Assembly: GCA_047974375.1 (NCBI GenBank)
Contig: JBKECF010000014.1
Location: 1-64,000 of the forward strand
Source: JBKECF01 sp047974375
GTDB taxonomy: Bacteria; Bacillota; Clostridia; Lachnospirales; CAMZNU01
Direction of reading: 5' to 3'
DNA: 64,000 nucleotides
Positions 1 through 8,873 of the stretch are shown here, one piece after another. How positions within the stretch are numbered: the first letter of the stretch is position 1; each line of letters opens with the position of its first letter. Position numbers and translations under genes: made by a program. The notes beneath the pieces were generated by a model. That model searched no databases. It was given only the letters and a program-made list of their open reading frames with translations, and was not told the origin of the DNA.

Positions 1-528
1 ATGTATACAGATGATAACGAGAATAGAATATATGAAGGTGAAGTTATAGAAATAGGAAATGAAGCAGAAGAAGCTAATATTAATAATGGTACAATTGATG
101 TAATTCCTATTAAAATTTCAATAAATGATGATGATACTAGTTTATTACGTTCTGGTTTTAGCATTAATATTGATATAATAGTTGCGAATGAAAGCAATGT
201 GACGGCTGTTCCAACTACATCTATTATTACTGATAACACTGGTTCCTATGTGTTTGTAGTAGAAAATGAAGTTTTAGTTAAAACACCTGTAGCCACTGGT
301 GTATCAAATGACAGCATGACAGAGGTTTCAGGCATCAATGAAGGCGTGGAAGTTGTAACAACTGGAAGTATACTTTATACAGATGGAATGAGTGTAAATG
401 ATATACAGCAAAGCGAAAATGCTGGTGGAAATGAAGAAGCTCCTATGGAGATGCAAACATTTTCTATGACGCCAGCAGCTGGAGGTGGTTCAATGCCTTC
501 AGGTGGCGGTCCAAGAGGTGGTTTCTAA
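1..528 (+). CDS. Efflux periplasmic adaptor (HlyD/YknX-like), C-terminal part
   Basis: This is the C-terminal part of a membrane fusion (adaptor) protein of a MacAB/YknXYZ-type exporter. The 5' end lies outside the window, so the ATG at base 1 is not necessarily the start. The readable 175 residues fit the beta-barrel and membrane-proximal domains of the family: a stretch around residues 35-60 on positive inputs, then the short motif AVPTTSI near 69-75 that usually begins the last barrel. The tail is rich in Met, Ser, Pro and Gly and ends GGGPRGGF. The stop TAA shares its last A with the ATG of the ATPase gene (TAATG), so the two are translationally coupled. The assignment rests mainly on this operon context. 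Confidence 0.75.
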   Translation: MYTDDNENRIYEGEVIEIGNEAEEANINNGTIDVIPIKISINDDDTSLLRSGFSINIDIIVANESNVTAVPTTSIITDNTGSYVFVVENEVLVKTPVATGVSNDSMTEVSGINEGVEVVTTGSILYTDGMSVNDIQQSENAGGNEEAPMEMQTFSMTPAAGGGSMPSGGGPRGGF

Positions 529-1229
529 TGGCTATTATAGAAATTAATAATTTAAGAAAAGAATATAACCAAGGTGTTGAAACTATTATTGCATTAAATG
601 GCATATCAATGACAGTGAAAAAAGGTGAGTTTGTTTCAATTATGGGTTCTTCTGGTTCTGGTAAATCAACTATGATGAATGTCCTCGGATGTTTAGATAA
701 TGAAGCCAGAGGACAATATATATTAGATAGTGTGGATGTAACAAAAGCTAATGATGATAGCTTAACAGATATAAGAAATAAAAAAATAGGTTTTATATTT
801 CAAAATTTTAATTTATTACCCAAATTTTCAGCTTTAGAAAATGTAGAATTACCATTACGCTACGCTGGTTTAAAAGGCAAGGAAGTTAAAGAAAAAGCTA
901 ACAATGCATTAAGCAAAGTTGGTCTTTTAGATAGAGCTAACCACAAACCTAATGAACTATCTGGTGGTCAAAGACAGCGTGTAGCTGTTGCAAGAGCATT
1001 AGTAAACAACCCTAGTATTTTATTAGCAGATGAACCAACTGGAAACTTAGATTCCAAATCAACTAATGAAATAATAAAAATATTCCAAGATTTAAACAAT
1101 AATGGAGCAACAATTATTATGGTAACCCACGAACATGAGGTCGCTGTACATACTAAAAGGGTTGTTACATTTAAAGACGGCTCGATAATAGAAGATAAAA
1201 TAATAGCACAAAAGCAAATAGAGATTTAG
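528..1229 (+). CDS. ABC transporter ATP-binding protein, MacB/LolD/YknY type
   Basis: ATPase of a MacAB/YknXYZ-like exporter, 233 residues, a complete single ABC domain. The Walker A GSSGSGKST lies at residues 40-48, the signature LSGGQ at about 144-148, and the Walker B ILLADEP follows, with the H-loop in VTHEHE. This is the usual size and motif set of the LolD/MacB-type ATPases that drive an FtsX-like permease rather than substrate import. The start overlaps the adaptor stop by one base, and the permease starts 8 bases after its end behind an AGGAGG site. Likely cargo is a peptide, antibiotic or lipid, but the sequence does not say which. Confidence 0.92.
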   Translation: MAIIEINNLRKEYNQGVETIIALNGISMTVKKGEFVSIMGSSGSGKSTMMNVLGCLDNEARGQYILDSVDVTKANDDSLTDIRNKKIGFIFQNFNLLPKFSALENVELPLRYAGLKGKEVKEKANNALSKVGLLDRANHKPNELSGGQRQRVAVARALVNNPSILLADEPTGNLDSKSTNEIIKIFQDLNNNGATIIMVTHEHEVAVHTKRVVTFKDGSIIEDKIIAQKQIEI

Positions 1230-1237
1230 GAGGATGT

Positions 1238-2452
1238 ATGGCGTTTAAGGATATCTTTAAAACAGCTTTTTATAGTGTTTTTTCCAATAAAGTAAGAACT
1301 TTTTTAACGATGCTAGGCATAATAATAGGTATAAGCTCTGTTATAATAATAAGCTCTATAAGTGCAGGCAGTCAAGCAAATATTGATGATCAATTTAGTT
1401 CCATAGGTGCGGGAAATATAACGGTATCAATGAACACTTTTCGCGGAGTAGAAGATAAATATTTATTAAGCGAAGATGAAATGAATGTTGTATCAAAGTT
1501 AAAAGAAATTAATTACGTAAGTCCAGTACAAAACTATACTACCGAAATTAAGCTTTTAGATAAAACTAATAGGAATACTGCCATACTAACAGGGGTAAAT
1601 GAAAATTATTTTTATTTTGATAATCCAGATTTAATATACGGCGAGTACATAAGTGAAAATGATGTAAAAAATAAATCGAAAGTTGCTGTTATAACAAATA
1701 CAACTGCATTAAAAGTTTTTGGTGAGGCATCTAAAAATATAATTGGAAAAGAATTTTCATTAAACAGTTGGAAAGGAGATGTAAAATATACTGTAGTAGG
1801 CATAGTTCATAATGAAAATACTGAGGAAGAAATGCTATATCCAAATGAATATAATGAAGAGATAACGGTTCCATATTCAAGCCTTTACGATTTAACTTAT
1901 AGTGACACCTTTAGCTCTTTAGCTGTAGTAGTAGCAGACCCTGAGTCAGACACAGATTTCTCTACATTGATAACAGATAGATTGAATTCTTACCATGATG
2001 TAGAAAGCTATTATAGAGTTATGAACTTGATGGATATTGCGGATAATATTAATTCAGTAACATCAACAGTAGCAGCTTTAGTTTTATTTGTAGCATGCAT
2101 ATCTCTATTTGTTGGTGGGGTAGGGGTTATGAATATTATGCTGGTAACTGTAACAGAAAGAACTAAGGAAATAGGAATTAGAAAATCCATAGGTGCTAAA
2201 AAACATGATATACTAATTCAATTTTTATTAGAAGCGTTAACCTTAACAAGTGTTGGAGGGGTTATAGGGATTATTATAGGAATTATCGGTGGCGAAGTTA
2301 TAGGATACTTTATGGGAACAGGCAGTGTTGTTTATCCGTCTAGTATTATAGTTTCTGTGGGAGTTTCTACTTTTGTAGGTATTGTGTTTGGTGTTTATCC
2401 GGCAAACAAAGCAAGTAAGCTTAATCCTATAGATGCATTAAGGTACGAATAG
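1238..2452 (+). CDS. ABC transporter permease, MacB/FtsX family
   Basis: Permease of the exporter, 404 residues. It has the MacB architecture: one N-terminal membrane helix (about residues 18-40, with VRTFLTMLGIIIGISSVI), a large extracytoplasmic MacB_PCD-like domain to about residue 270, then three helices. The conserved cytoplasmic loop between the last helices reads VTERTKEIGIRKSIGAKKHDI. The C terminus PANKASKLNPIDALRYE is typical of the family. It follows the ATPase by 8 bases with the site AGGAGG just before the ATG. A perfect 18-bp hairpin follows the stop, so this is the last gene of the operon. Confidence 0.93.
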   Translation: MAFKDIFKTAFYSVFSNKVRTFLTMLGIIIGISSVIIISSISAGSQANIDDQFSSIGAGNITVSMNTFRGVEDKYLLSEDEMNVVSKLKEINYVSPVQNYTTEIKLLDKTNRNTAILTGVNENYFYFDNPDLIYGEYISENDVKNKSKVAVITNTTALKVFGEASKNIIGKEFSLNSWKGDVKYTVVGIVHNENTEEEMLYPNEYNEEITVPYSSLYDLTYSDTFSSLAVVVADPESDTDFSTLITDRLNSYHDVESYYRVMNLMDIADNINSVTSTVAALVLFVACISLFVGGVGVMNIMLVTVTERTKEIGIRKSIGAKKHDILIQFLLEALTLTSVGGVIGIIIGIIGGEVIGYFMGTGSVVYPSSIIVSVGVSTFVGIVFGVYPANKASKLNPIDALRYE

Positions 2453-2463
2453 GCGAATTAAAA

Positions 2464-2509
2464 TAAGCTATCTATAAATTGGAAATTAATACAATTTATA
2501 GATAGCTTA
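2464..2509. terminator. Bidirectional intrinsic terminator
   Basis: A perfect 18-bp inverted repeat (arms 2464-2481 and 2492-2509) with a 10-base loop lies between two convergent genes. A/T-rich flanks give a short U run on either strand. Confidence 0.8.
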
Positions 2510-2515
2510 AATATT

Positions 2516-3877
2516 TTACTTAAGGAATATATCAATCAAGAAAATTGTAGCAATGATATACATAAGTGGATGAACCTCTTTTTTCTTACCAACAGCTAAT
2601 TTTACTAAAACATATGAAATAAAACCGAAAGCCAATCCTGTAGAAACGTTGTATGTCAATGGCATCATAACAATAGTAACAAAGGCTGGAATAGTTTCTT
2701 CTAAATGGTCAAATTTAATGCTACGTATAGCATCAAACATAAAAATACCAACTACTATAAGTGCTGGAGCAGTGGCAAATGAAGGAATAGCTCCTACAAG
2801 AGGGATAAAAAATAAAGTAAGTGCCATACATATAGCAACCACTACAGAAGTTAATCCTGTTCTACCACCAGCTGCAACACCAGCAGAACTTTCCACATAT
2901 GTTGTTACTGTAGATGTACCTAAAACACCACCAACAGTTGTGCCAATAGCATCAGCTAGTAGAGCTGGTTTTACTCTTGGTAATTTGCCATCTTTGTCTA
3001 ATAAACCTGCTTTTGTAGATACACCAATAAGAGTACCAATAGTATCAAAGATATCAACAAATAAAAGTGTAAATAAAATTGGTAATAAATCTAATATAGA
3101 AATAGATGTAAAAGCGCCACTTTTTAGTGCAGCAAATAAATTGTATCCACCTACATACTTTGGTATTTCGGCTATAGCAAATTGCCCAGCACTATTTGTT
3201 GGATATAAACTGTACATACCAATTTCTGGATTTGGTACATATAGACCTGTCATTTGGCAAATAATACCTAGTACATAAGTTGTAACTATACCAACAAGTA
3301 TAGCTCCTTTTACTTCTTTTAATAATAAGAATAATGTTACCATAACACCGATTATTGTTAATAAAACAGTAATAGACGAAAAGTCACCTAGAGCAAGAGT
3401 AGTGTCTGGATTAGGTACTACAATGCCAGATTGAGTTAATCCAATAAAAGCAATAAACAAACCTAAACCAACTGTAACTGAATGTTTTAAGGTTGACGGT
3501 ATTGCATCAAAAATAGCTTCACGTACATTTAAAAAGGATAATAAAATAAAAATTATACCTTCTATAAATACCGCTAAAAGTGCAACTTCCCATCCGTATA
3601 CAGATGCTACACTAAAAGCAAAAAATGCGTTTAGTCCCATACCTGCTGCCAAAGCGAATGGGTAGTTTGCCATAAATGCCATAGCTAGCGTAGCTATAAC
3701 GCCGGAGATTACTGTTGCAAAAAATACTGCTGTTGGATCCATGCCGGCACTGGATAAAATCTGTGGATTAATTATAAAAATATAGCCCATTGTCATAAAT
3801 GTAGTTATACCTGCATTAATCTCCGTGCCGACTGTCGTACCATGTTCCTTGAGTTTGAAAAATTTTTCTAAGTTCAT
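2516..3877 (-). CDS. NCS2-family purine permease (AzgA-like)
   Basis: Membrane permease for adenine, guanine or hypoxanthine, 453 residues, about 12-14 hydrophobic segments. The N terminus MNLEKFFKLKEHGTTVGTEI followed by AGITTFMTMGYI is typical of the AzgA/PbuG branch of the NCS2 (xanthine/uracil) family, as are the GMGLNAFFAF segment and the TSTVTTYVESSAGVAAGGRTG stretch near the substrate site. A longer reading frame upstream to 3922 exists. The start at 3877 is chosen because GGAGAGG lies 4 bases before it and a promoter lies at 3914-3942. The exact base specificity cannot be read from the sequence. No purine riboswitch fits in the leader of about 30 bases. Confidence 0.9.
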   Translation of the reverse strand: MNLEKFFKLKEHGTTVGTEINAGITTFMTMGYIFIINPQILSSAGMDPTAVFFATVISGVIATLAMAFMANYPFALAAGMGLNAFFAFSVASVYGWEVALLAVFIEGIIFILLSFLNVREAIFDAIPSTLKHSVTVGLGLFIAFIGLTQSGIVVPNPDTTLALGDFSSITVLLTIIGVMVTLFLLLKEVKGAILVGIVTTYVLGIICQMTGLYVPNPEIGMYSLYPTNSAGQFAIAEIPKYVGGYNLFAALKSGAFTSISILDLLPILFTLLFVDIFDTIGTLIGVSTKAGLLDKDGKLPRVKPALLADAIGTTVGGVLGTSTVTTYVESSAGVAAGGRTGLTSVVVAICMALTLFFIPLVGAIPSFATAPALIVVGIFMFDAIRSIKFDHLEETIPAFVTIVMMPLTYNVSTGLAFGFISYVLVKLAVGKKKEVHPLMYIIATIFLIDIFLK

Positions 3878-3913
3878 AATCCTCTCCTTAAAATATAATT
3901 TTGTATATACAGA

Positions 3914-3942
3914 ATTATACAAAACAAAACAAAAAATGTAAA
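3914..3942 (-). promoter_or_regulatory. Sigma-A promoter of the purine permease gene
   Basis: On the minus strand TTTACA (3942-3937) and TATAAT (3919-3914) are separated by exactly 17 bases. The predicted start of transcription is about 30 bases before the permease ATG. Confidence 0.7.
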
Positions 3943-4095
3943 GATATTTCTTAAAGAGTTAGTAAACATAGATTAACTTATTTTCATTAGGCTAGTTTAC
4001 ACCAAAAAGTATAACAATTTTATGGACTCATGAAAGGTTTATTTAATAATTTTTAGTTCAATATAAATTTTTTTTGTATAGTTAAAATAATTAAA

Positions 4096-4131
4096 AAAAG
4101 ATATATAGATTATAGAATCAACATATCTTTT
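4096..4131 (-). terminator. Weak intrinsic terminator
   Basis: On the minus strand a 9-bp A/T-rich stem (4131-4123 with 4104-4096) with an 18-base loop ends in a run of T, just after the TIGR04076-like gene. The stem is short and has one G-C pair, so it is uncertain. Confidence 0.35.
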
Positions 4132-4138
4132 GTGATAG

Positions 4139-4408
4139 CTATGGAGTTTTTACAACATCTAATAAAAAGACATTTATAACATCTGGATCAGAGCAACAGA
4201 CGCGAATATCTCCATGCTCCTTGCCAGTTGGAATAGTACCACCATAGCGCAGAATATCAATATAAGGAAATAGGGTGTGCATTGCCATGGGGCAAAGCTT
4301 TCCGCGATCTTTATCAAAATCAAAAATATCTCCAATTTGATGCCCGCGATGGCATCCATACTTACCTTTACGTTCTACTAGCTTTATCTTTACTTGAGGC
4401 TTATTCAA
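4139..4408 (-). CDS. TIGR04076 family protein
   Basis: Small cysteine-containing protein of the TIGR04076 family, 89 residues, function unknown. Features typical of the family are CHRGHQIGDIF near the N terminus, CPMAMHTLFPYI in the middle and CSDPDVINVF near the end. An upstream ATG at 4435 would add nine residues but has no ribosome binding site. The TTG at 4408 is 8 bases after AAAGGAG and gives the N terminus MNKPQVKIKLVE, which matches the usual start of the family. The conserved Cys suggest metal binding or redox work, but that is inference. It is monocistronic, between the purine permease and the carbohydrate operon. Confidence 0.7.
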   Translation of the reverse strand: MNKPQVKIKLVERKGKYGCHRGHQIGDIFDFDKDRGKLCPMAMHTLFPYIDILRYGGTIPTGKEHGDIRVCCSDPDVINVFLLDVVKTP

Positions 4409-4502
4409 ATAGCATATCTCCTTTCTTTTTTTCATAGAATAACAGAAACTTTGAAACCTATATGTTGTATCAGCAACAAAGATGAGAATATTTTACTAAC
4501 AG

Positions 4503-4550
4503 ATAAAAATCTATAGGTCTTTTACTTAAAAAGTAAAAGATAAATCTATA
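4503..4550 (-). terminator. Possible terminator of the carbohydrate operon
   Basis: A two-part stem (4512-4516 with 4546-4550 and 4518-4527 with 4531-4540) overlaps the stop codon of the last gene and is followed on the minus strand by ATTTTTAT. Confidence 0.45.
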
Positions 4551-6588
4551 AATATTGGTGTATATTCTCAAATTCCACTTTCCAATTACCATCTTTAGGA
4601 AATCCTGGGGTTTCAACTCCACAACCTGTATACCCAGCCGTCATAAGAGCAATTGCTATAAGTAATGAACCGTTGCCTGGTAAATAGAGAGGCAAGTCCT
4701 TTCTGGTAATTTGCATATTGTTACCACTTTTTAAATAGCAATTTTTAGGCGTAGTTTTTAATAGTATATCGATTGCTATTTCAGGTTTATTAAGCCTTAC
4801 AGCTGTCATCGCCATTACTGCGAAATCCCAGCCCCACATTGTTTCGTAATTCCAGGAGTTTAATACAAAATTTAATGTATTTTCCATAATTCTTTTATTA
4901 ATTCTATCACTTGGTAATACACCATAGGTTAGCATGGATGGATGATCTATATTAAATTTTGTAAAGGTATCCAAGCATCTTTCATGTGCTAAATAAACTC
5001 CGTTGTATTCTTTAAGTTCAGCCATGTTATTTGCCACATGTAGCCATTTTTTTTCAGTTTTAATTTTTAACCGTCTAGCCCAGTTTAAAGCAATCTTTAG
5101 TGTTACTCTCCAATATTCAATTTCAAAAGCAGGGTTTAGGGTGTTTATTTCTTTATGGCATTCTTGTACAGGAATAACCGGTGGTTCTATATTATATTTT
5201 TTGGTTTCATTATTCCATTGTACAAAGTCGACCATAAATATAGCTGTTTCTTTTACTATCTCCCAATATTTTTCTAAGTACTTATGGTTTTTATTTTCCT
5301 TGTACCCTAGTTCAAGCATAAAGATAATATGAGGTTGTTGCCAAATAAGTAAAGGGGCAATAGGAGAGGGACTGTCAATGGCTTCTGCTGAAACCATTTT
5401 TGGCCATCTAGCACCTTTATATCCATTAATTTTCGCATTGTCAATAGCTTCATTTAGATGCTGCCTATACCAATTTATACTTCTTTCAAGCATATTTGTA
5501 TGATTCCAAAGAGCTAGCCAACTACAATGCCAAAAGTACATTTCTAGGTGCATTTTACCATACCAACTATTACAAGTTAATCCTGTTTCTTGTGGAGGAG
5601 CAGAACCACTTGAATTTATTGCCATAAGGTACTGAGACAAAATAATCCTTCTTTCTAACTCTATGGCTCTTTTATCTGCACTCTCATTGAGCTTTACAAT
5701 TCCGCCTTTGTTCCAGAAATTTTTAAAATATAATTTAGATTTTTCAAAAATACTAGTACTATTAGATGAATTTTGAACTTCATTTTTCCCGAATTTAATA
5801 GTAAGGTTCAAATTTGTGGAATTACAAGAAATGTATATACAATGGTTACTTAAATCAGTTTTTAAATTGCCATTTGAATTAATAGTCATATAGTATATGT
5901 CTTTATCTAAAATTCGCATAATACTAATATTACCTCTGCTTTCATTAAGGATTAGGGTCTTATGTTTTTCTTTATTTACCCAATCTGAACCTGAAATCAG
6001 GTGAGAGCCATAGGGAAAGTCAATAGCAACATTTAACTTATCTTCAATAAAACCTTTAGTTTCAATATTAAAGCCTAGTGTATCATCTCCATATTCGCTA
6101 CAGGCCGTTTTGACCTTTACAGAAGTGCCTAAAATTTTATATTTGCTATTTAATATTCCAGTATATAAATCTAATTCTTGATTTATTTCACTTAACATAG
6201 AAGTGTTTATATCTGTATTATCTTTTTGTAATTTAATTCTTGATAAATTTAATCTATGTGGGTTATGCCTTAACCAATGGTAAATGTATTCGTTTCCTTT
6301 AAATTCTCTTTGTGGGTAAATCACTTGTTTACCTGTACAATTATATTTAGTCATTTTTAAGTCTTTTAAAGTATAAGTTTCTTTATCTGCATTAGTAGGA
6401 GAAGTATGCCAGCCCCATTGTGACATAGTGCAAAGCGGCACATCTTTATATTCATTATAAAGAGTTTGTAATCCTGTTACATCGGCAGTAAATGCTATTT
6501 CACCATTACCTACAGTTAATGGACTATACTTATCAATTTCAAAAAGCTTTGGATTGTGTAGACTAGTTAGTTTTTTTCTATCAATCAT
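4546..6588 (-). CDS. Six-hairpin glycosidase-like protein
   Basis: Predicted cytoplasmic carbohydrate-active enzyme, 680 residues, no signal peptide. The first ~300 residues are a beta-rich region (SPLTVGNGEIAFTADVTGLQ, then RHNPHRLNLSRI). The rest looks like an (alpha/alpha)6 barrel of the six-hairpin glycosidase superfamily, with WGWDFAVMAMTAVRL and LPLYLPGNGSLLIAIALM. These strings resemble uncharacterised proteins often labelled GH65-like or alpha-L-rhamnosidase-like; I cannot name a defined CAZy family. The substrate is unknown, and the operon with an apiosidase-like enzyme and a sugar importer suggests a plant oligosaccharide. The ATG at 6588 follows AGGAGATGTAA. It is the last gene of its operon, 9 bases after the apiosidase-like gene. 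Confidence 0.65.
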   Translation of the reverse strand: MIDRKKLTSLHNPKLFEIDKYSPLTVGNGEIAFTADVTGLQTLYNEYKDVPLCTMSQWGWHTSPTNADKETYTLKDLKMTKYNCTGKQVIYPQREFKGNEYIYHWLRHNPHRLNLSRIKLQKDNTDINTSMLSEINQELDLYTGILNSKYKILGTSVKVKTACSEYGDDTLGFNIETKGFIEDKLNVAIDFPYGSHLISGSDWVNKEKHKTLILNESRGNISIMRILDKDIYYMTINSNGNLKTDLSNHCIYISCNSTNLNLTIKFGKNEVQNSSNSTSIFEKSKLYFKNFWNKGGIVKLNESADKRAIELERRIILSQYLMAINSSGSAPPQETGLTCNSWYGKMHLEMYFWHCSWLALWNHTNMLERSINWYRQHLNEAIDNAKINGYKGARWPKMVSAEAIDSPSPIAPLLIWQQPHIIFMLELGYKENKNHKYLEKYWEIVKETAIFMVDFVQWNNETKKYNIEPPVIPVQECHKEINTLNPAFEIEYWRVTLKIALNWARRLKIKTEKKWLHVANNMAELKEYNGVYLAHERCLDTFTKFNIDHPSMLTYGVLPSDRINKRIMENTLNFVLNSWNYETMWGWDFAVMAMTAVRLNKPEIAIDILLKTTPKNCYLKSGNNMQITRKDLPLYLPGNGSLLIAIALMTAGYTGCGVETPGFPKDGNWKVEFENIHQYL

Positions 6589-6597
6589 TTACATCTC

Positions 6598-7950
6598 CTA
6601 ATTTTGTTGCTTTATAACTAAAACCCAATCATTATGTCCACTTTTTTTATTTGGTGGAATGAATTTAAAAATTTCTTTCAATTCAATTTGGGAGATATAA
6701 TTATAAATACCACTAATAGGGTCAAACCAATAAACATCTCCATGATTAAATTCAGACATGGATAAATCTAATTTAAAAGGGTTACCTAAGTAGGTATAAG
6801 CAAAAATAAAGTCGTTTCCACTGAAAACTGAAATACGTTCATATTTTTCTTGTTGTTTATTAACTAAAAAAGTATCATTATATGTACCATTAATAAAATC
6901 AACAGAAGTTAATAAATTTTTCAAGTGGCTCATTTGACCACTTCCAATATCATTTATAGCTATCTCCCAAAATTCTTTAGCACCATAAGCTGGTTTTTTA
7001 TCAGTTGTTTTATAAAATTGCATTATTGAGTTATGTCCGTAGGTGTGTCCACAAGCCCCTTGAAAAACGGACCAGTATGCGTATCTTCTAACATCATTAT
7101 CGTGCCAATAAGGTTCCTCGGAATCGTGTAAGCCTTGGGGTATTTCTTCGTAGGATGGTTCACCGTCTAGAGTTGGCTTTTTAATAGATTTGGCGTAATC
7201 TTGCTGAACATATTTCCAGGAATCCTCGCCAAAAAAACTTTCTGTTTCCTTATTATCATCCCATTGGCCTAATGAGAATTGATCATAACGCCTGTGCCCA
7301 GATTGAAACATATTAAAATCTAACCAAGGCTCCTTATTAAACCACGCTGAGGAAGAAGTTCTTCCAAAAGGATGATACCCCACTAAGTGATTTGGACAAA
7401 TCTTTTTCAAAGTAGACCCTATTGTATTAAAAACATTTAAGTTTACATCTCCACGAACATCTCCACCTACAAGCCATATAATGTTCTTATTATTTTTATA
7501 TCTATTTCCTAAAAATTCGCTATAAAACTTTGCATTGTCTTGGTTAAGAAAATTTTCTTTCACCATAGAGCCCCAAGCTGGAAGAAGTGCTAAATACATA
7601 TTTAAATTTTCTGCTATTTTTAATACTTCGTCTATATGTGTCCAAAACCCTCCATCTAAATTTGGGTTCGAAAAATCATTATTATATAGCGGAGAATTAT
7701 TTTCTTTCCATACTTCAGGAAGAGAAGATTTTTCTTTATCTAATGCAGGTAGGGCATGTATTATTGTAACTTGAATTACGTTATAGCCTTTTTCTTTTCT
7801 ATTACGCAAGTAGTTGTATGTTTCATCTAAATCTAACTTTGTAAACATTAGCCAAGCTGTATCTCCTAACCAAAAGAAGGGCTTATCCCCATTTTTTAAA
7901 TATCTGTTATTTTCACTAACCTGTAAATTTCCATAGTCCCAAAATTTCAT
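6598..7950 (-). CDS. Apiosidase-like glycoside hydrolase (DUF4038, GH140-like)
   Basis: TIM-barrel hydrolase of 450 residues in the DUF4038/apiosidase-like family, whose characterised GH140 members remove apiose-linked side chains from rhamnogalacturonan II. Visible family features are the N-terminal NRYLKNGDKPFFWLGDTAW, the strand GYNVIQVTII, IIWLVGGDVRGD, and EPSYEEIP near the active site. The last ~90 residues (FIFAYTYLGNPFKLDL, then VYWFDPISG) form the small beta domain (putative collagen-binding, PF12904-like) normally attached to it. There is no signal peptide, so it acts on imported oligosaccharides. The start at 7950 has GAAAGGG upstream; a longer frame to 8031 overlaps the permease gene and is rejected. 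The true substrate remains inference. Confidence 0.78.
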   Translation of the reverse strand: MKFWDYGNLQVSENNRYLKNGDKPFFWLGDTAWLMFTKLDLDETYNYLRNRKEKGYNVIQVTIIHALPALDKEKSSLPEVWKENNSPLYNNDFSNPNLDGGFWTHIDEVLKIAENLNMYLALLPAWGSMVKENFLNQDNAKFYSEFLGNRYKNNKNIIWLVGGDVRGDVNLNVFNTIGSTLKKICPNHLVGYHPFGRTSSSAWFNKEPWLDFNMFQSGHRRYDQFSLGQWDDNKETESFFGEDSWKYVQQDYAKSIKKPTLDGEPSYEEIPQGLHDSEEPYWHDNDVRRYAYWSVFQGACGHTYGHNSIMQFYKTTDKKPAYGAKEFWEIAINDIGSGQMSHLKNLLTSVDFINGTYNDTFLVNKQQEKYERISVFSGNDFIFAYTYLGNPFKLDLSMSEFNHGDVYWFDPISGIYNYISQIELKEIFKFIPPNKKSGHNDWVLVIKQQN

Positions 7951-7964
7951 AATTTTACCCTTTC

Positions 7965-8858
7965 TTATCCTTTTAAGGATCCTATCATAACGCCTTTTAC
8001 GAAGTGCTTTTGTACAAATGGATATATGCATATTACTGGTATACTACCTACAACTATTACAGCGTATTTCATAACTTCTACATTTGCAAGTTTTTGTGTT
8101 TGGTCTGCACTGGCGTTGATCATTTGCTCTACCATATTTGCATTTGCCATAATATTTCTTAAAACAACTTGCAACGGAAATTTATTTTCAGAGCTCATAT
8201 AAATAAAAGCGTCAAAATATGAATTCCAGTGTCCAACTGCATAATACAATATTAATACAGCCATTATAGATTTTGAAACTGGTAAAACTAGTTTTAGCAA
8301 AAGTTGTATATCACTTGCCCCATCTAATTCACCCGCTTCCATCATTTCATCAGGTACTATATTCATAAAAAAAGTTCTAGCTATAACCATATTATAAACT
8401 GATATTGCATTTGGAATTACCAGTGCCCAGATTGAATTTAACATATTTAAATTTTTCACATTTAAATATGTAGGTATAAGGGGAGCCGTAAAAATCATTG
8501 TAAAAACAAATAGACTCATTATTAATTTTCGACCTACAAAATTTTTTCGAGATAATGGATAGGCTGCAAGTATAGTAAAAACTATATTAATACTAGTTCC
8601 TATTACTGTATATTTTATAGAGTTTAAGTATCCACCTTTTATCATAGAAGAATTAAATATTTGTTTATACGCATCTAAAGTAAAACTTTTAGGTAAAATA
8701 AAAATTCGTCCAGCAATAACCTCTTTAGGTGAAGAAAATGACTGTGCTATTACATTTAGTATAGGCAAAGAAACAATCAATAAAGCAAAAGTTAATAGTA
8801 GCGAATTTATAAAGAAAAAAATTTTATCTCCATTTGTATCATTGTAATTAATTAACAT
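7965..8858 (-). CDS. Sugar ABC transporter permease, MalG/LplC (YtcP) type
   Basis: Second inner-membrane permease of a CUT1-type carbohydrate importer, 297 residues with six predicted helices. The EAA loop that docks the ATPase is seen in the middle as DEMMEAGELDGASDIQLLLKL. The N-terminal LPILNVIAQSFSSPKEVIAG and the C-terminal FVQKHFVKGVMIGSLKG are typical of the LplC/YtcP subgroup that goes with YesM/YesN regulators. GAAAGGG lies before the ATG at 8858. It lies 15 bases downstream of the LplB-type permease gene. No ATPase gene is in the locus, so a shared MsmX-type ATPase encoded elsewhere is expected. Confidence 0.92.
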   Translation of the reverse strand: MLINYNDTNGDKIFFFINSLLLTFALLIVSLPILNVIAQSFSSPKEVIAGRIFILPKSFTLDAYKQIFNSSMIKGGYLNSIKYTVIGTSINIVFTILAAYPLSRKNFVGRKLIMSLFVFTMIFTAPLIPTYLNVKNLNMLNSIWALVIPNAISVYNMVIARTFFMNIVPDEMMEAGELDGASDIQLLLKLVLPVSKSIMAVLILYYAVGHWNSYFDAFIYMSSENKFPLQVVLRNIMANANMVEQMINASADQTQKLANVEVMKYAVIVVGSIPVICIYPFVQKHFVKGVMIGSLKG

Positions 8859-8873
8859 TTTAAATTTCCCTTT

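Noticed and set aside
2649..3278. A 209-codon plus-strand ORF
   Set aside because: It is antisense to the purine permease gene, whose family motifs and ribosome site are clear.
3878..4138. Purine riboswitch before the permease
   Set aside because: The promoter at 3914-3942 leaves a leader of only about 30 bases, and no purine aptamer core was found further upstream.
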